A stretch of 64,000 nt of DNA. Origin: Anaerolineae bacterium UTCFX1. Its GTDB lineage: Bacteria; Chloroflexota; Anaerolineae; Anaerolineales; Villigracilaceae. Every line of letters begins with the position of its first letter. Within the stretch, counting starts at the first letter, position 1. Shown one piece after another: positions 22,276-30,890 of the stretch. A model generated the notes under the pieces. It did not search any database. It saw only the letters and a list, made by a program, of their open reading frames with translations, and was not told the origin of the DNA. A program made the position numbers and the translations under genes. The DNA lies in the NCBI GenBank assembly GCA_002050275.1, contig MWTB01000019.1, positions 62,001 through 126,000 on the forward strand, written 5' to 3'.

Positions 22276-24855
22276 ATGTCCCTCGCTTCTCTGTTGGATT
22301 TCTGGAAAACCTCTCCCGAAACCGCCTCAAACATCGTCGCATGGCAAACGCTTCCCGCGCGCCCGGCGCAAACGTTTCCTTTCCCAATAGACATACCTGT
22401 TCCGCTCTGCCAAGCCCTCATCGCTAGCGGCATTCACTCCCTCTACTCTCACCAATTCGAAGCATGGACAGCGACTCAACAAAATCAAAACATCATCCTC
22501 TCCACCGGCACCGCCTCAGGAAAGACGCTCGCTTATAACTTGCCAATTTTCTCAAAACTGATTGCAGATCAAAATGCGCGCGTGTTATATCTCTTTCCGA
22601 CCAAAGCCCTCGCACAAGATCAATTCTCCGCCCTCCAATCCTTTCACGCAGCGCTTAAAACATGGAATTTAGCGCCCGCCATCTACGACGGCGACACGTC
22701 AGCCTCCGCCCGCCCAGCCATTCGCAAAAATGCGCGCATCGTGTTGAGCAATCCCGATATGCTCCACATGGGAATTCTTCCGCATCACACCAACTGGTCG
22801 GAGCTTTTCTCAAACCTCGCCTACGTCGTCATTGATGAAGCGCACGCCTATCGCGGCGTATTCGGCTCGCATGTAGCGAACGTCATCCGCCGTCTCAAGC
22901 GCGCGGCAAACTTCTATGGCGGCGCGCCGAAATTTATCTTAGCGTCCGCCACGATCGGCAATCCCAGGGAACTCGCTGAAAAACTCATCGAGGAGCCGGC
23001 GACTCTGATTGACAACGACGGTTCTGCGCGCGGACCGCGTCACTTCATCATCTACAATCCGCCTCTCGTTGATAAATCGCTCGGCTTGCGGAAATCATCC
23101 CTGCTCGAAAGCGTGCGGTTGGCGCAGGACCTTTTAAAGCAAGCCGTTCAAACCGTTGTGTTTGCGCGCTCGAGGCGGAGCGTTGAAGTTATCTTGACAT
23201 ATCTTCAGGACAAAGAAAGAGAAAAAAAGGAAGAGGAAGGCGCCCCTGCTTCTCCTGCCGCCATTCGAGGATATCGCAGCGGTTATCTGCCCTCTCAGCG
23301 AAGAGAAATCGAAAAGGGTTTACGCGACGGCGCGATCAAAATCGTCGTCGCCACAAACGCACTGGAACTCGGCATTGACATCGGCGGGCTGGGCGCGGCG
23401 ATCCTCGTCGGCTATCCAGGCGCCATCGCTTCAACGAGACAGCAAGCGGGTCGCGCGGGCCGCGGACTCGAATCGGCTGTCAGCACGCTGGTCGCATCGG
23501 CAAATCCGATTGATCAATTTCTCGCGCACCATCCCGAATATTTTTTCGAACGTCCGCCTGAACAGGCGCTGGTTAACCCCGATCATTTGTTAATCTTGTT
23601 GAAGCATTTACGCTGCGCCTTATTTGAATTCCCGTTTCAAAAAGGCGAGGGCTTTGGCGCGATCCCGCCGCAAACGGTCGAAGAGTTCTTGAACTTCTTA
23701 ATTGAGAATCGTGAAGCGCACCTCTCGAACGAAAAGTATTTCTGGATGGCGGATCAATATCCCGCCGCGACAATCTCGTTGCGTTCCGCCTCGATGCGAA
23801 GCGTCGCACTGCAAACAATAACAAACGATAAGCCGTCAATCATCGGGACGGTTGACGGGGAAAGCGCGGCATGGATGGCGCACTCGGGCGCGATCTATTT
23901 ACATGAAGCGCAATCGTATTTCGTCGAAGAGTTGAATCTTGAAGAACGTGTCGCGCGCTTGAAACCCATCCTCAGCGATTACTATACCGAATCATTGCAG
24001 CAAACCGCAGTGGAATTGTTGTCCATTTCCGAAGAATCCTCCTCTCCTGTTGAGCGAAGGCAGAGCGAGGGAGCGACAAAATCATGGGGCGAACTTAAGG
24101 TCACGACGCAAGTGACTGGCTTTCGCAAAAAACGCTGGTACACGCATGAAAATCTCGGCGAAGAATCTCTTGATTTGCCGCCTTCCGAATTGCAGACCAC
24201 CGGCTATTGGATCTCATTCTCAGAAGCGGTTATCGCGCAACTGCGTGAAATAGGCGCGTGGACGAACGATCCGAACGATTACGGATCCGAATGGCAGGCG
24301 CTTCGCGAACGCGTCCGAACCCGCGATCGTTTCGCTTGTCAGGTATGCGGCGCGGTCGAATCAAACCGCCAGCACGACGTGCACCACAAGATCCCGTTTC
24401 GCGCATTCGCGTCTCGAACGGAAGCGAACCGTTTGGAAAACCTCACAACGCTTTGCTCGTCTTGTCATCATACGGTGGAACAAAATGTACGCATCAAAAG
24501 CGGACTGGCAGGTTTAGCGCATGTCCTCGGCAACCTTGCGCCGCTATTTTTGATGTGCGATTCGAGCGATTTGGGCGCGCACATTGAGCCGACGGAAAAT
24601 TCGGCGTTCGGTCAGCCAACAATTGTTCTGTACGATCAGGTCCCGGCAGGCATCGGTTTCAGCCAGAAGCTTTTTGAATTGCATGAAAAATTGGTCGCAA
24701 GCGCATACGAATTGGTGCATCAATGCCCTTGCGAAGACGGCTGCCCCTCATGCGTTGGTCCCGGCGGCGAGAATGGAAGCGGCGGCAAGCAAAAAACGTT
24801 GGAGATCTTAAAATTACTATGTCAGCCGGAATGTAAACGCTCCAGCGCCCGTTAA
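22276..24855 (+). CDS. MrfA-like DEAD/DEAH helicase with inserted HNH domain
   Basis: An 859-residue SF2 helicase. Walker A STGTASGKT (about residue 75), VIDEAHAYRG (motif II), SATIG (III) and RQQAGRAGRG (VI) are intact. The C-terminal MrfA/DUF1998 region carries the zinc cluster CPCEDGCPSC (Cys817, 819, 823, 826). Inserted just before the conserved AGLAHVLGNLAPLFLMCD stretch is an HNH/McrA-type domain (about 676-740): CQVC at 688-691, HDVHH at 700-704, CSSCHH at 727-732. Bacillus MrfA, about 750 residues, lacks it. MrfA is a 3'-5' helicase for mitomycin-type repair working with MrfB; a MrfB-like gene lies at 6265-7512. The gene follows the flippase-like gene by 2 nt. Confidence 0.9.
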   Translation: MSLASLLDFWKTSPETASNIVAWQTLPARPAQTFPFPIDIPVPLCQALIASGIHSLYSHQFEAWTATQQNQNIILSTGTASGKTLAYNLPIFSKLIADQNARVLYLFPTKALAQDQFSALQSFHAALKTWNLAPAIYDGDTSASARPAIRKNARIVLSNPDMLHMGILPHHTNWSELFSNLAYVVIDEAHAYRGVFGSHVANVIRRLKRAANFYGGAPKFILASATIGNPRELAEKLIEEPATLIDNDGSARGPRHFIIYNPPLVDKSLGLRKSSLLESVRLAQDLLKQAVQTVVFARSRRSVEVILTYLQDKEREKKEEEGAPASPAAIRGYRSGYLPSQRREIEKGLRDGAIKIVVATNALELGIDIGGLGAAILVGYPGAIASTRQQAGRAGRGLESAVSTLVASANPIDQFLAHHPEYFFERPPEQALVNPDHLLILLKHLRCALFEFPFQKGEGFGAIPPQTVEEFLNFLIENREAHLSNEKYFWMADQYPAATISLRSASMRSVALQTITNDKPSIIGTVDGESAAWMAHSGAIYLHEAQSYFVEELNLEERVARLKPILSDYYTESLQQTAVELLSISEESSSPVERRQSEGATKSWGELKVTTQVTGFRKKRWYTHENLGEESLDLPPSELQTTGYWISFSEAVIAQLREIGAWTNDPNDYGSEWQALRERVRTRDRFACQVCGAVESNRQHDVHHKIPFRAFASRTEANRLENLTTLCSSCHHTVEQNVRIKSGLAGLAHVLGNLAPLFLMCDSSDLGAHIEPTENSAFGQPTIVLYDQVPAGIGFSQKLFELHEKLVASAYELVHQCPCEDGCPSCVGPGGENGSGGKQKTLEILKLLCQPECKRSSAR

Positions 24856-24918
24856 AAAATTATTTTTCATTTCGTTATGCCTAGAATCAAATTTATTTTA
24901 AGAAAGGCTCGTTGACGT

Positions 24919-25701
24919 ATGCAGAATCAAACTCTTCGCAACCTTATCACAGGGTCAATATTCATATTTGTATCCGCATGTTCGTTCGCTGTGCAAACTG
25001 TCGCGCCAGCTTCAACGTCCGTTCCTATTGACGAACCCACTTTGAGTCCGCCTGCAACATTGACGTCGGTTTCGTTCAAAGAAGAAGGCTCAACGCCGCC
25101 GTATACGATTACCTCTCAAACGCCGCAACTCACCAGCGGCGAGAACGAGGCGGTCGCCCGCTTCAACGCGCTATCCGATCAGATCGTTCAAGCCGAGATC
25201 GCAAACTTCCGCGAAAATTCTCTCTCGCAAGCCTCCGATCCGCCTATTGCGAGCGGTAGTTTCTTTGACGCAACGTACGATCTTGTGTATCAAGAAGGAG
25301 ACCTCTGGTCGCTCAAATTCGACTTTCTAGGTTATTCCGACGGCGCGGCTCACCCTTATCATTACAGCAAAACACTTAACTACGATTTGGAACGTGGAAT
25401 GCAACTGTCATTAGACGATCTATTCCTCGCAAACAGCGAATATCTTCAAGCTCTATCCGATTATTGCGTTACAGAACTCAGCCAACGCGACATCGGCTTT
25501 GACGGCGCGTTCAGCGCGGGCGCCGAACCAATCCTCGAGAACTATCGTAATTGGAACATCGCCAGCGACGGCTTACTCATCACATTCGACGAATATCAAG
25601 TTGCATCTTACGCCGCAGGTCCGCAAACCGTCGTCGTTCCATATGATGCGTTACGCGCATGGATCGCTCCGCTGGGTCCGCTCCGCTTGATAACGCCCTA
25701 G
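24919..25701 (+). CDS. Lipoprotein with DUF4163/DUF3298 (RsiV/PdaC-type) domain
   Basis: A 260-residue secreted protein. A signal peptide with a cysteine at the end (FVSACSF) is followed by a Thr/Pro-rich spacer. The body has the DUF4163-like part (SQTPQLTSGENEAVARFN) and the DUF3298 part: YHYSKTLNYDLERGMQLSLDDLF, then YQVASYAAGPQTVVVPYDAL. In RsiV and PdaC such domains bind lysozyme or peptidoglycan-related ligands at the cell surface; whether this one does is unknown. No catalytic domain is attached. It lies 63 nt after the helicase gene and 69 nt before the alpha/beta hydrolase. Confidence 0.82.
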   Translation: MQNQTLRNLITGSIFIFVSACSFAVQTVAPASTSVPIDEPTLSPPATLTSVSFKEEGSTPPYTITSQTPQLTSGENEAVARFNALSDQIVQAEIANFRENSLSQASDPPIASGSFFDATYDLVYQEGDLWSLKFDFLGYSDGAAHPYHYSKTLNYDLERGMQLSLDDLFLANSEYLQALSDYCVTELSQRDIGFDGAFSAGAEPILENYRNWNIASDGLLITFDEYQVASYAAGPQTVVVPYDALRAWIAPLGPLRLITP

Positions 25702-25770
25702 CCGCGCGCCTCAGCCTTCTTTGCTGCGAATATTCCCCTGCAAATAAATTTATGAGATAATAGCGACGTT

Positions 25771-26655
25771 ATGAACGTTTCACCCCGCACGCCTCCGGCG
25801 CATAAGACCTATTTTGTCGATCTACCGCTCTCTCGCTTACACGTCCTCGAAACCGGCGAAGGCGCGCCGCTCATCATAGTGCCTGCTACGATTTCGGAAT
25901 GGGAAGATTGGCTGACCCTTGCGCAGTTCATGGCGCAATGGTTCAAAGTGTATTTCTTTGAATTGCCGGGGCATGGACAATCCACGCCGTTCGGCGAAAA
26001 ATTCTCCAGTCACCATGTGGCGGAACTGGTGGAACAGCTTGCCGACCAATTAGGACTCGAACGATTCAACCTGATGGGATTTTCCTTCGGCGGCATCCTC
26101 GCCATGCGAGCCTTCCAGCGTCTTTCGCATCGCATTGACCGTCTCGTACTGATCGCGCCCTGCTTGGGCAAAAGCGCGCTTCCCTATTCAAGTTCCCGTC
26201 TGCGAATGATCAATCGCGTGGTAAGGCAGTTCGAACGTCCCAAATTGCAATCGGGCTTCGTTAAGTTTGTCCACAACCCGCGCACGATCTCGCTTGCGGT
26301 TTCGGCAGTGCAGAAGATCGGAAGACTCGAACGCACGATCCCGCTCAAGCGAAAACTGCCGCACATTACCGTCAGCACGATCTCGGTGTTAACGGCGCAG
26401 ATCAACGAAATCCTCACGACCGAGTTTGATGTGGAACCCCAAAAATATGAGACGCCCTGTTACTTCGCCATGTCCATTTATGATCCACTCTTACGCTTCG
26501 ACACCACGCTTGGAATCGCTGAAAACCACTTTGGCAACTTAAATACCGTGCGACTCACCTTTCCGTTCCATCAACCGCCCAGACCCTTCACGTTTGAAGA
26601 GTTGAACGACGGCTTTTACAAAACGGTGGATTCGTTCATGCGCGTCAACGCTTAA
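25771..26655 (+). CDS. Alpha/beta hydrolase
   Basis: A 294-residue serine hydrolase. The nucleophile elbow GFSFGG follows ERFNLM near residue 108, an oxyanion-hole ELPGHGQS segment lies upstream, and a C-terminal TFPFHQPPRP region holds a candidate catalytic histidine. No signal peptide is present, so it is cytoplasmic. The cap region (about 150-220) is helical and unlike well-known subfamilies, so the ester, lipid or other substrate cannot be named. GATAAT lies 9 nt before the ATG, which suggests a very short leader. Confidence 0.82.
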   Translation: MNVSPRTPPAHKTYFVDLPLSRLHVLETGEGAPLIIVPATISEWEDWLTLAQFMAQWFKVYFFELPGHGQSTPFGEKFSSHHVAELVEQLADQLGLERFNLMGFSFGGILAMRAFQRLSHRIDRLVLIAPCLGKSALPYSSSRLRMINRVVRQFERPKLQSGFVKFVHNPRTISLAVSAVQKIGRLERTIPLKRKLPHITVSTISVLTAQINEILTTEFDVEPQKYETPCYFAMSIYDPLLRFDTTLGIAENHFGNLNTVRLTFPFHQPPRPFTFEELNDGFYKTVDSFMRVNA

Positions 26656-26735
26656 CCAAGAAGTTCTTTAACCTTTCTTCCGCATAATTGCTTTTCCCCA
26701 TACGCTCAACAAACAATCTTCGAGATTCAACCATT

Positions 26736-27404
26736 ATGCTCGCTCGAAAAATCATCTTAGCTGTCGTTGTTTTAATCGCTTTGATCGCGCTTTGGTTCTA
26801 CCGCGCGCCGATCGAAGCAACGCTGCGCTGGCTAGGCAACTATAACGCCGTCATCGTTTCTATTCGCGAATACGGCTTGTGGGGACCTGCGATTCTCTTC
26901 CTGCTTTTCATCCTGCAAGTTTTCTTCGCGTTCATCCCCGGACAAGCGCTCATGATCAGCAGTGGAATCCTCTATGGCTTCGTGGACGGCTTCTTCCTCA
27001 CATGGACGAGTCTCGTCGTCGGCGGGCAGATCGCCTTTTGGCTGTCGCGCAAGCTCGGTCGCCCATTCGCCGAGAAGTGGATCGCGCCCAACACACTAGA
27101 GCGCTGGGACAAAAGCGCGGCTGGGCAGGGCATAGCGTTTTATGTCATTACGCTCGTCATGCCGCTCGTCCCTAACGACGCGATGTGTTATGTTGCCGGG
27201 CTGGGAAGTATGTCATCCAAACGCTTCCTGTTGGCGAACATGCTGGGGCGCGGCATTGCAAGCCTGCTGACCGTCACGGTCGGCGCAAACTTAATGGAAA
27301 TCCCGTCTCTACTTTGGATATTCGTTGTCGGCTTTGTGATATTGGGGATTGCAGGCTGGATCTTTGTCAGACGCATGCAAAAGGTCAACAAATCCACAGA
27401 TTGA
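26736..27404 (+). CDS. TVP38/TMEM64 (VTT-domain) membrane protein
   Basis: A 222-residue integral membrane protein of the DedA/VTT superfamily. The conserved stretch FIPGQALMISSGILYGFVDGFFLTW includes the F-x-P-G-x motif, and GGQIAFWLSRKLGRPF is the typical GxxxxYxxxRxxG segment. The region MPLVPNDAMCYVAGLGSM carries the second conserved P-x-x. Family members scramble or translocate lipid head groups. ATG at 26736 is preferred over an upstream start at 26688 because the membrane helix begins directly behind it. It follows the alpha/beta hydrolase gene by 80 nt. Confidence 0.88.
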   Translation: MLARKIILAVVVLIALIALWFYRAPIEATLRWLGNYNAVIVSIREYGLWGPAILFLLFILQVFFAFIPGQALMISSGILYGFVDGFFLTWTSLVVGGQIAFWLSRKLGRPFAEKWIAPNTLERWDKSAAGQGIAFYVITLVMPLVPNDAMCYVAGLGSMSSKRFLLANMLGRGIASLLTVTVGANLMEIPSLLWIFVVGFVILGIAGWIFVRRMQKVNKSTD

Positions 27405-27443
27405 TTTTAGATCTCGCAGTTCGCCAGTAAATTAGCAAACCGA

Positions 27444-28025
27444 CTATCCTTCCCGCATCCATCTTTTCACCGCCTCAAACGGATGATTGTATGTTTCCAT
27501 CGTATTCAACAGTTGCGCGGGGTTAGAGTTGCACGCCAATGCGTCGCGATGTTCGCGAAAAACAAAACCTTCCTCAACCGCATGATCAATCGCGGCAAGC
27601 AAAGGCGCGTAATAATTCTTCACGTTTAGCAACCCCACAGGCTTTTGGTGCGTTCCCGTTTGCGCCCATGTAATCGTCTCAAACAATTCGTCAAACGTGC
27701 CAAATCCGCCGGGAAGCGCGATATAACCTTCCGCCAATTCGTGCATCCGCGCCTTACGAGCGTGCATATCGGGTGGAACTTCCATGCGGGTCAACCCGTC
27801 ATATGCTAAAGCGGGCGTATTCATCGAAGGGATGATGACTCCGATCACTTCACCCTTCGCTGAAAGCGCGCCGTCGGCGACTGCGCCCATCAATCCGGTT
27901 TTGCCGCCGCCGAAGATTAGCCGAATCCCCTTATTTGCGAGCAAAATGCCGAGGGAAAACGCGGCAGTTATATAGTCGGAATGAACCGAGTCCGAAGAAC
28001 CGCAAAAAACGCATATAGATCGCAT
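27444..28025 (-). CDS. LOG-family nucleotide phosphoribohydrolase (TIGR00730)
   Basis: A 193-residue Rossmann-like protein. The family motif PGGFGTFDELFE lies near residue 105, and RKARMHE precedes it; CVFCGSS opens the protein as usual. LOG proteins cleave the glycosidic bond of AMP or cytokinin riboside 5'-monophosphates to release the free base. In bacteria the true substrate is often AMP or a damaged purine nucleotide. It is the only minus-strand gene between two plus-strand blocks. The 270 nt upstream contain an imperfect inverted repeat and the ClpC promoter region. Confidence 0.92.
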   Translation of the reverse strand: MRSICVFCGSSDSVHSDYITAAFSLGILLANKGIRLIFGGGKTGLMGAVADGALSAKGEVIGVIIPSMNTPALAYDGLTRMEVPPDMHARKARMHELAEGYIALPGGFGTFDELFETITWAQTGTHQKPVGLLNVKNYYAPLLAAIDHAVEEGFVFREHRDALACNSNPAQLLNTMETYNHPFEAVKRWMREG

Positions 28026-28099
28026 TATTTCATCCTTTACTCCCTTTGGGAGCGCAATTCTACGCTTTAAGACTTATATCGCAAAACCCTAAGATTAAG

Positions 28100-28164
28100 C
28101 CGCGAATTTCGCTAACTTACGCGAATTGTTCTTAAAAATTAGCGATAATTCACATAATTCGCGG
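28100..28164. repeat. Imperfect inverted repeat between LOG gene and clpC
   Basis: Outer arms CCGCGAATT (28100-28108) and AATTCGCGG (28156-28164), with inner arms CGCTAA (28110-28115) and TTAGCG (28139-28144), could form one long hairpin. The A+T-rich CGCGAATT pattern differs from the flanking genes. No terminator U-run is adjacent, so it looks like a dispersed REP-type element. Confidence 0.5.
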
Positions 28165-28295
28165 TAAAAGATTTCGATCTGCGTAAGTCATGCGTTTAAT
28201 ATTGTATCAGCATTGCAAATAATCTCTAACCTTTTTCCTATGATGACTCGCCGGGCTTTTTGGTAGAATACATCCACTATTCAGGAGAAGATAAC

Positions 28296-30779
28296 ATGGC
28301 TGGTATGGAACGTTTTACACAGCGAGCAAGACGGGTTTTAAGCCTCGCGCATCAGGAGGCGGAACAATCCCGCAGCAACAATATTGGCACAGAGCATCTA
28401 TTGCTCGGTTTAATGGATGAAGAAGGCGGCGTAGCAGGGCGTGTATTGCGCGAACTCGGTATGACATCGGACCGCGTGCGCGAAGTGATTCGCCGCGTCT
28501 CCGCCAGTTCGGTCGGGTTCGACCCCAGCCGCGTGGAACTTGCAAGCGATACGCAACAAGTGCTGGAATTCGCCGTAGACGAAGCTCGTCGTCTCGGTCA
28601 CCACTACATCGGCACGGAACATATTTTGCTGGGCTTGGTGCGCGTCGAAGGAAGCGCGCTGGAAGTATTACGCCGTCTCGGCGTAACGCCGGATCAAATT
28701 CGCCGGCAAACGCGGCGCGTCTTGAACGAATCGACTTCGTCCGCCCCAACGCCTGCCGGCGTTGGTCCCGCGCGAGGCGCCCAGCCAAATCAGAAAACCC
28801 CACTCATTGATCAACTTGCTTCCGATTTGACTACCAAAGCCGAAGAGAAAAAACTCGACCCGGTCATCGGTCGTCAAATGGAGATCGAGCGCGTGATTCA
28901 AATCCTCGCGCGGCGCACAAAGAACAACCCAGCGCTCATCGGCGAACCGGGCGTCGGCAAAACCGCCATCGTCGAAGGACTCGCGCAACGAATCGTCGAA
29001 GGCGACGTCCCCGCGCCATTGATGAACAAACGCTTATTGCAACTCGATGTCGGCTCGCTGGTGGCTGGCACGATGTATCGCGGTCAATTCGAGGAACGAC
29101 TCAAGCGCGTGATTGACGAGTTGAAACAATCCGGCGCAATTTTATTTATTGATGAAGTCCACATGCTCGTCGGCGCAGGAGCCGCTGGTTCCTCCGTAGA
29201 CGCGGCGAACATCCTCAAGCCCGCATTATCGCGCGGCGAATTGCAAGTGATCGGCGCGACCACGATGGACGAATATCGCAAGCACATCGAATCGGATGCC
29301 GCGCTCGAACGCCGCTTCCAACCCATCCAAGTGGACGAGCCATCCGAAGAAGAGACCATCCAAATCCTCAAAGGGATTCGTTCCGCGTACGAGGAGCATC
29401 ATCACCTTGTGATATCCGACGAAGCGCTCGTAGCCGCCGCGCATCTCTCCACACGCTATGTGACCGAACGCTTCCTCCCCGACAAAGCGATTGACTTGAT
29501 TGACGAGTCGTCCTCGCGCGTGCGCATGTACAAGAGTCCCGCCGCGAAACATGCCAAGGATTTATTCAGTCAATTGCGGCAAGCCCGCCAGAATCGTTCT
29601 CTCGCGCAAGAGGAAGGCAACAACGAAGACATCATCGAATGGCAGGAGCGCGAGACCGAATTGAGTGAACAGATCGAACGCCTGCGCACAGGCTGGGATC
29701 GTGCGAGCAGCCCCGTCGTGTCGGCGGAAGATATTGCCGAAGTCGTTTCGATGTGGACGGGCGTCCCGCTCATGCAACTTGCCGAGGAAGAATCGCACCG
29801 TTTGTTGAAGATGGAAGACGAACTTCGCAAAGGAATCATCGGGCAGGAAGACGCCATTATCGCCATCTCACGCGCCGTGCGACGTGCGCGCGCCGGGTTG
29901 AAAGACCCGAAACGCCCCATCGGTTCATTCATGTTCCTCGGACCGACCGGCGTCGGCAAAACAGAATTAACCAAAACGCTTGCCAAGTTCATGTTTGGCA
30001 GCGAGGAAGCCGCGATACAACTCGACATGTCCGAGTTCATGGAACGGCACACCGCCTCGCGTTTGGTTGGCGCGCCTCCGGGATATATCGGCTACGAAGA
30101 AGCCGGTCAACTCACCGAAGCGCTGCGTCGCAGACCGTATTCCATCGTTGTCTTCGATGAAGTCGAGAAGGCGCATCCCGAAGTCCACAACATGTTGTTG
30201 CAGATCATGGAAGAGGGTCACCTCTCCGACGCGAAGGGTCGCAAAGTGGACTTCCGCAACGCGATCATCGTGATGACCTCCAACATCGGCGCGGACGTGA
30301 TCAAGAAGCAATCGTCGCTCGGTTTCACGCTCAAACGCGACGAAGTGACCGAAGAGCGCCTCTCTTACGAAGACATGCGCAAGAAGTTGAACGAATCACT
30401 CAAACGCGCCTTCCGCCCCGAGTTCATCAACCGCCTCGATGCGACCGTCATCTTCCGCGCGCTCAATAAGGAAGACATCCAGCAGATCGTCACGCTCGAA
30501 CTGGATAAAGTCGCCGAGCGACTCAAGGAACATGACCTCATCCTGACCGCCACAGCCGAAGCCCTCGCCTCTCTCGCGGACCTTGGGTACGACTCCGAAT
30601 TCGGCGCCCGTCCCCTCCGTCGCGTGATCCAGCAGAAGGTGGAAGACCCGCTCTCGGACAAATTGCTAAGCGGCGAATTCCGCAACGGCGATGCGATCCT
30701 TGTGACGCTCGATCCGGATAACGAAATCGTACTCCAGCGCGAAGAAGTTACCGAAACCGAGGAAGAGCCGGTAGCATAA
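28296..30779 (+). CDS. clpC: ATP-dependent Clp protease ATPase subunit ClpC
   Basis: An 827-residue AAA+ unfoldase. Two Clp-N repeats cover residues 1-145. AAA1 has Walker A GEPGVGKT at 216-223; a UVR/M-domain coiled coil follows ([12 protein letters not shown]...[12 protein letters not shown]). AAA2 has GPTGVGKT at 549-556 and a D2-small domain with sensor GARPLRR. It unfolds regulatory or misfolded proteins for ClpP; the tmRNA tag encoded at 12 kb ends in LAA, a typical substrate. ATG at 28296 follows AGGAGAAG; the frame's upstream start is not used. A TAGAAT box lies at 28263-28268. A strong terminator follows. Confidence 0.96.
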   Translation: MAGMERFTQRARRVLSLAHQEAEQSRSNNIGTEHLLLGLMDEEGGVAGRVLRELGMTSDRVREVIRRVSASSVGFDPSRVELASDTQQVLEFAVDEARRLGHHYIGTEHILLGLVRVEGSALEVLRRLGVTPDQIRRQTRRVLNESTSSAPTPAGVGPARGAQPNQKTPLIDQLASDLTTKAEEKKLDPVIGRQMEIERVIQILARRTKNNPALIGEPGVGKTAIVEGLAQRIVEGDVPAPLMNKRLLQLDVGSLVAGTMYRGQFEERLKRVIDELKQSGAILFIDEVHMLVGAGAAGSSVDAANILKPALSRGELQVIGATTMDEYRKHIESDAALERRFQPIQVDEPSEEETIQILKGIRSAYEEHHHLVISDEALVAAAHLSTRYVTERFLPDKAIDLIDESSSRVRMYKSPAAKHAKDLFSQLRQARQNRSLAQEEGNNEDIIEWQERETELSEQIERLRTGWDRASSPVVSAEDIAEVVSMWTGVPLMQLAEEESHRLLKMEDELRKGIIGQEDAIIAISRAVRRARAGLKDPKRPIGSFMFLGPTGVGKTELTKTLAKFMFGSEEAAIQLDMSEFMERHTASRLVGAPPGYIGYEEAGQLTEALRRRPYSIVVFDEVEKAHPEVHNMLLQIMEEGHLSDAKGRKVDFRNAIIVMTSNIGADVIKKQSSLGFTLKRDEVTEERLSYEDMRKKLNESLKRAFRPEFINRLDATVIFRALNKEDIQQIVTLELDKVAERLKEHDLILTATAEALASLADLGYDSEFGARPLRRVIQQKVEDPLSDKLLSGEFRNGDAILVTLDPDNEIVLQREEVTETEEEPVA

Positions 30780-30798
30780 AAGAGACAGGAGATTATAA

Positions 30799-30831
30799 TT
30801 ATCCCGCAGTTGAACTGCGGGATAACTTTTT
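30799..30831 (+). terminator. Intrinsic terminator of clpC
   Basis: Perfect 13-bp arms (30799-30811 and 30813-30825, TTATCCCGCAGTT and complement) are followed by TTTTT at 30827-30831. Confidence 0.85.
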
Positions 30832-30837
30832 AACAAC

Positions 30838-30868
30838 AAACGAGGATAAGACAGACTTATCCTCGTTT
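30838..30868. terminator. Second hairpin, probably terminating the minus-strand serine hydrolase
   Basis: Perfect 13-bp arms at 30838-30850 and 30856-30868 (AAACGAGGATAAG and complement) with a 5-nt loop lie between clpC and the convergent broken hydrolase. On the minus strand the stem is followed by TTGTTG. It may serve both genes. Confidence 0.6.
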
Positions 30869-30890
30869 GAATTCGGACTTTAGATTTTAA

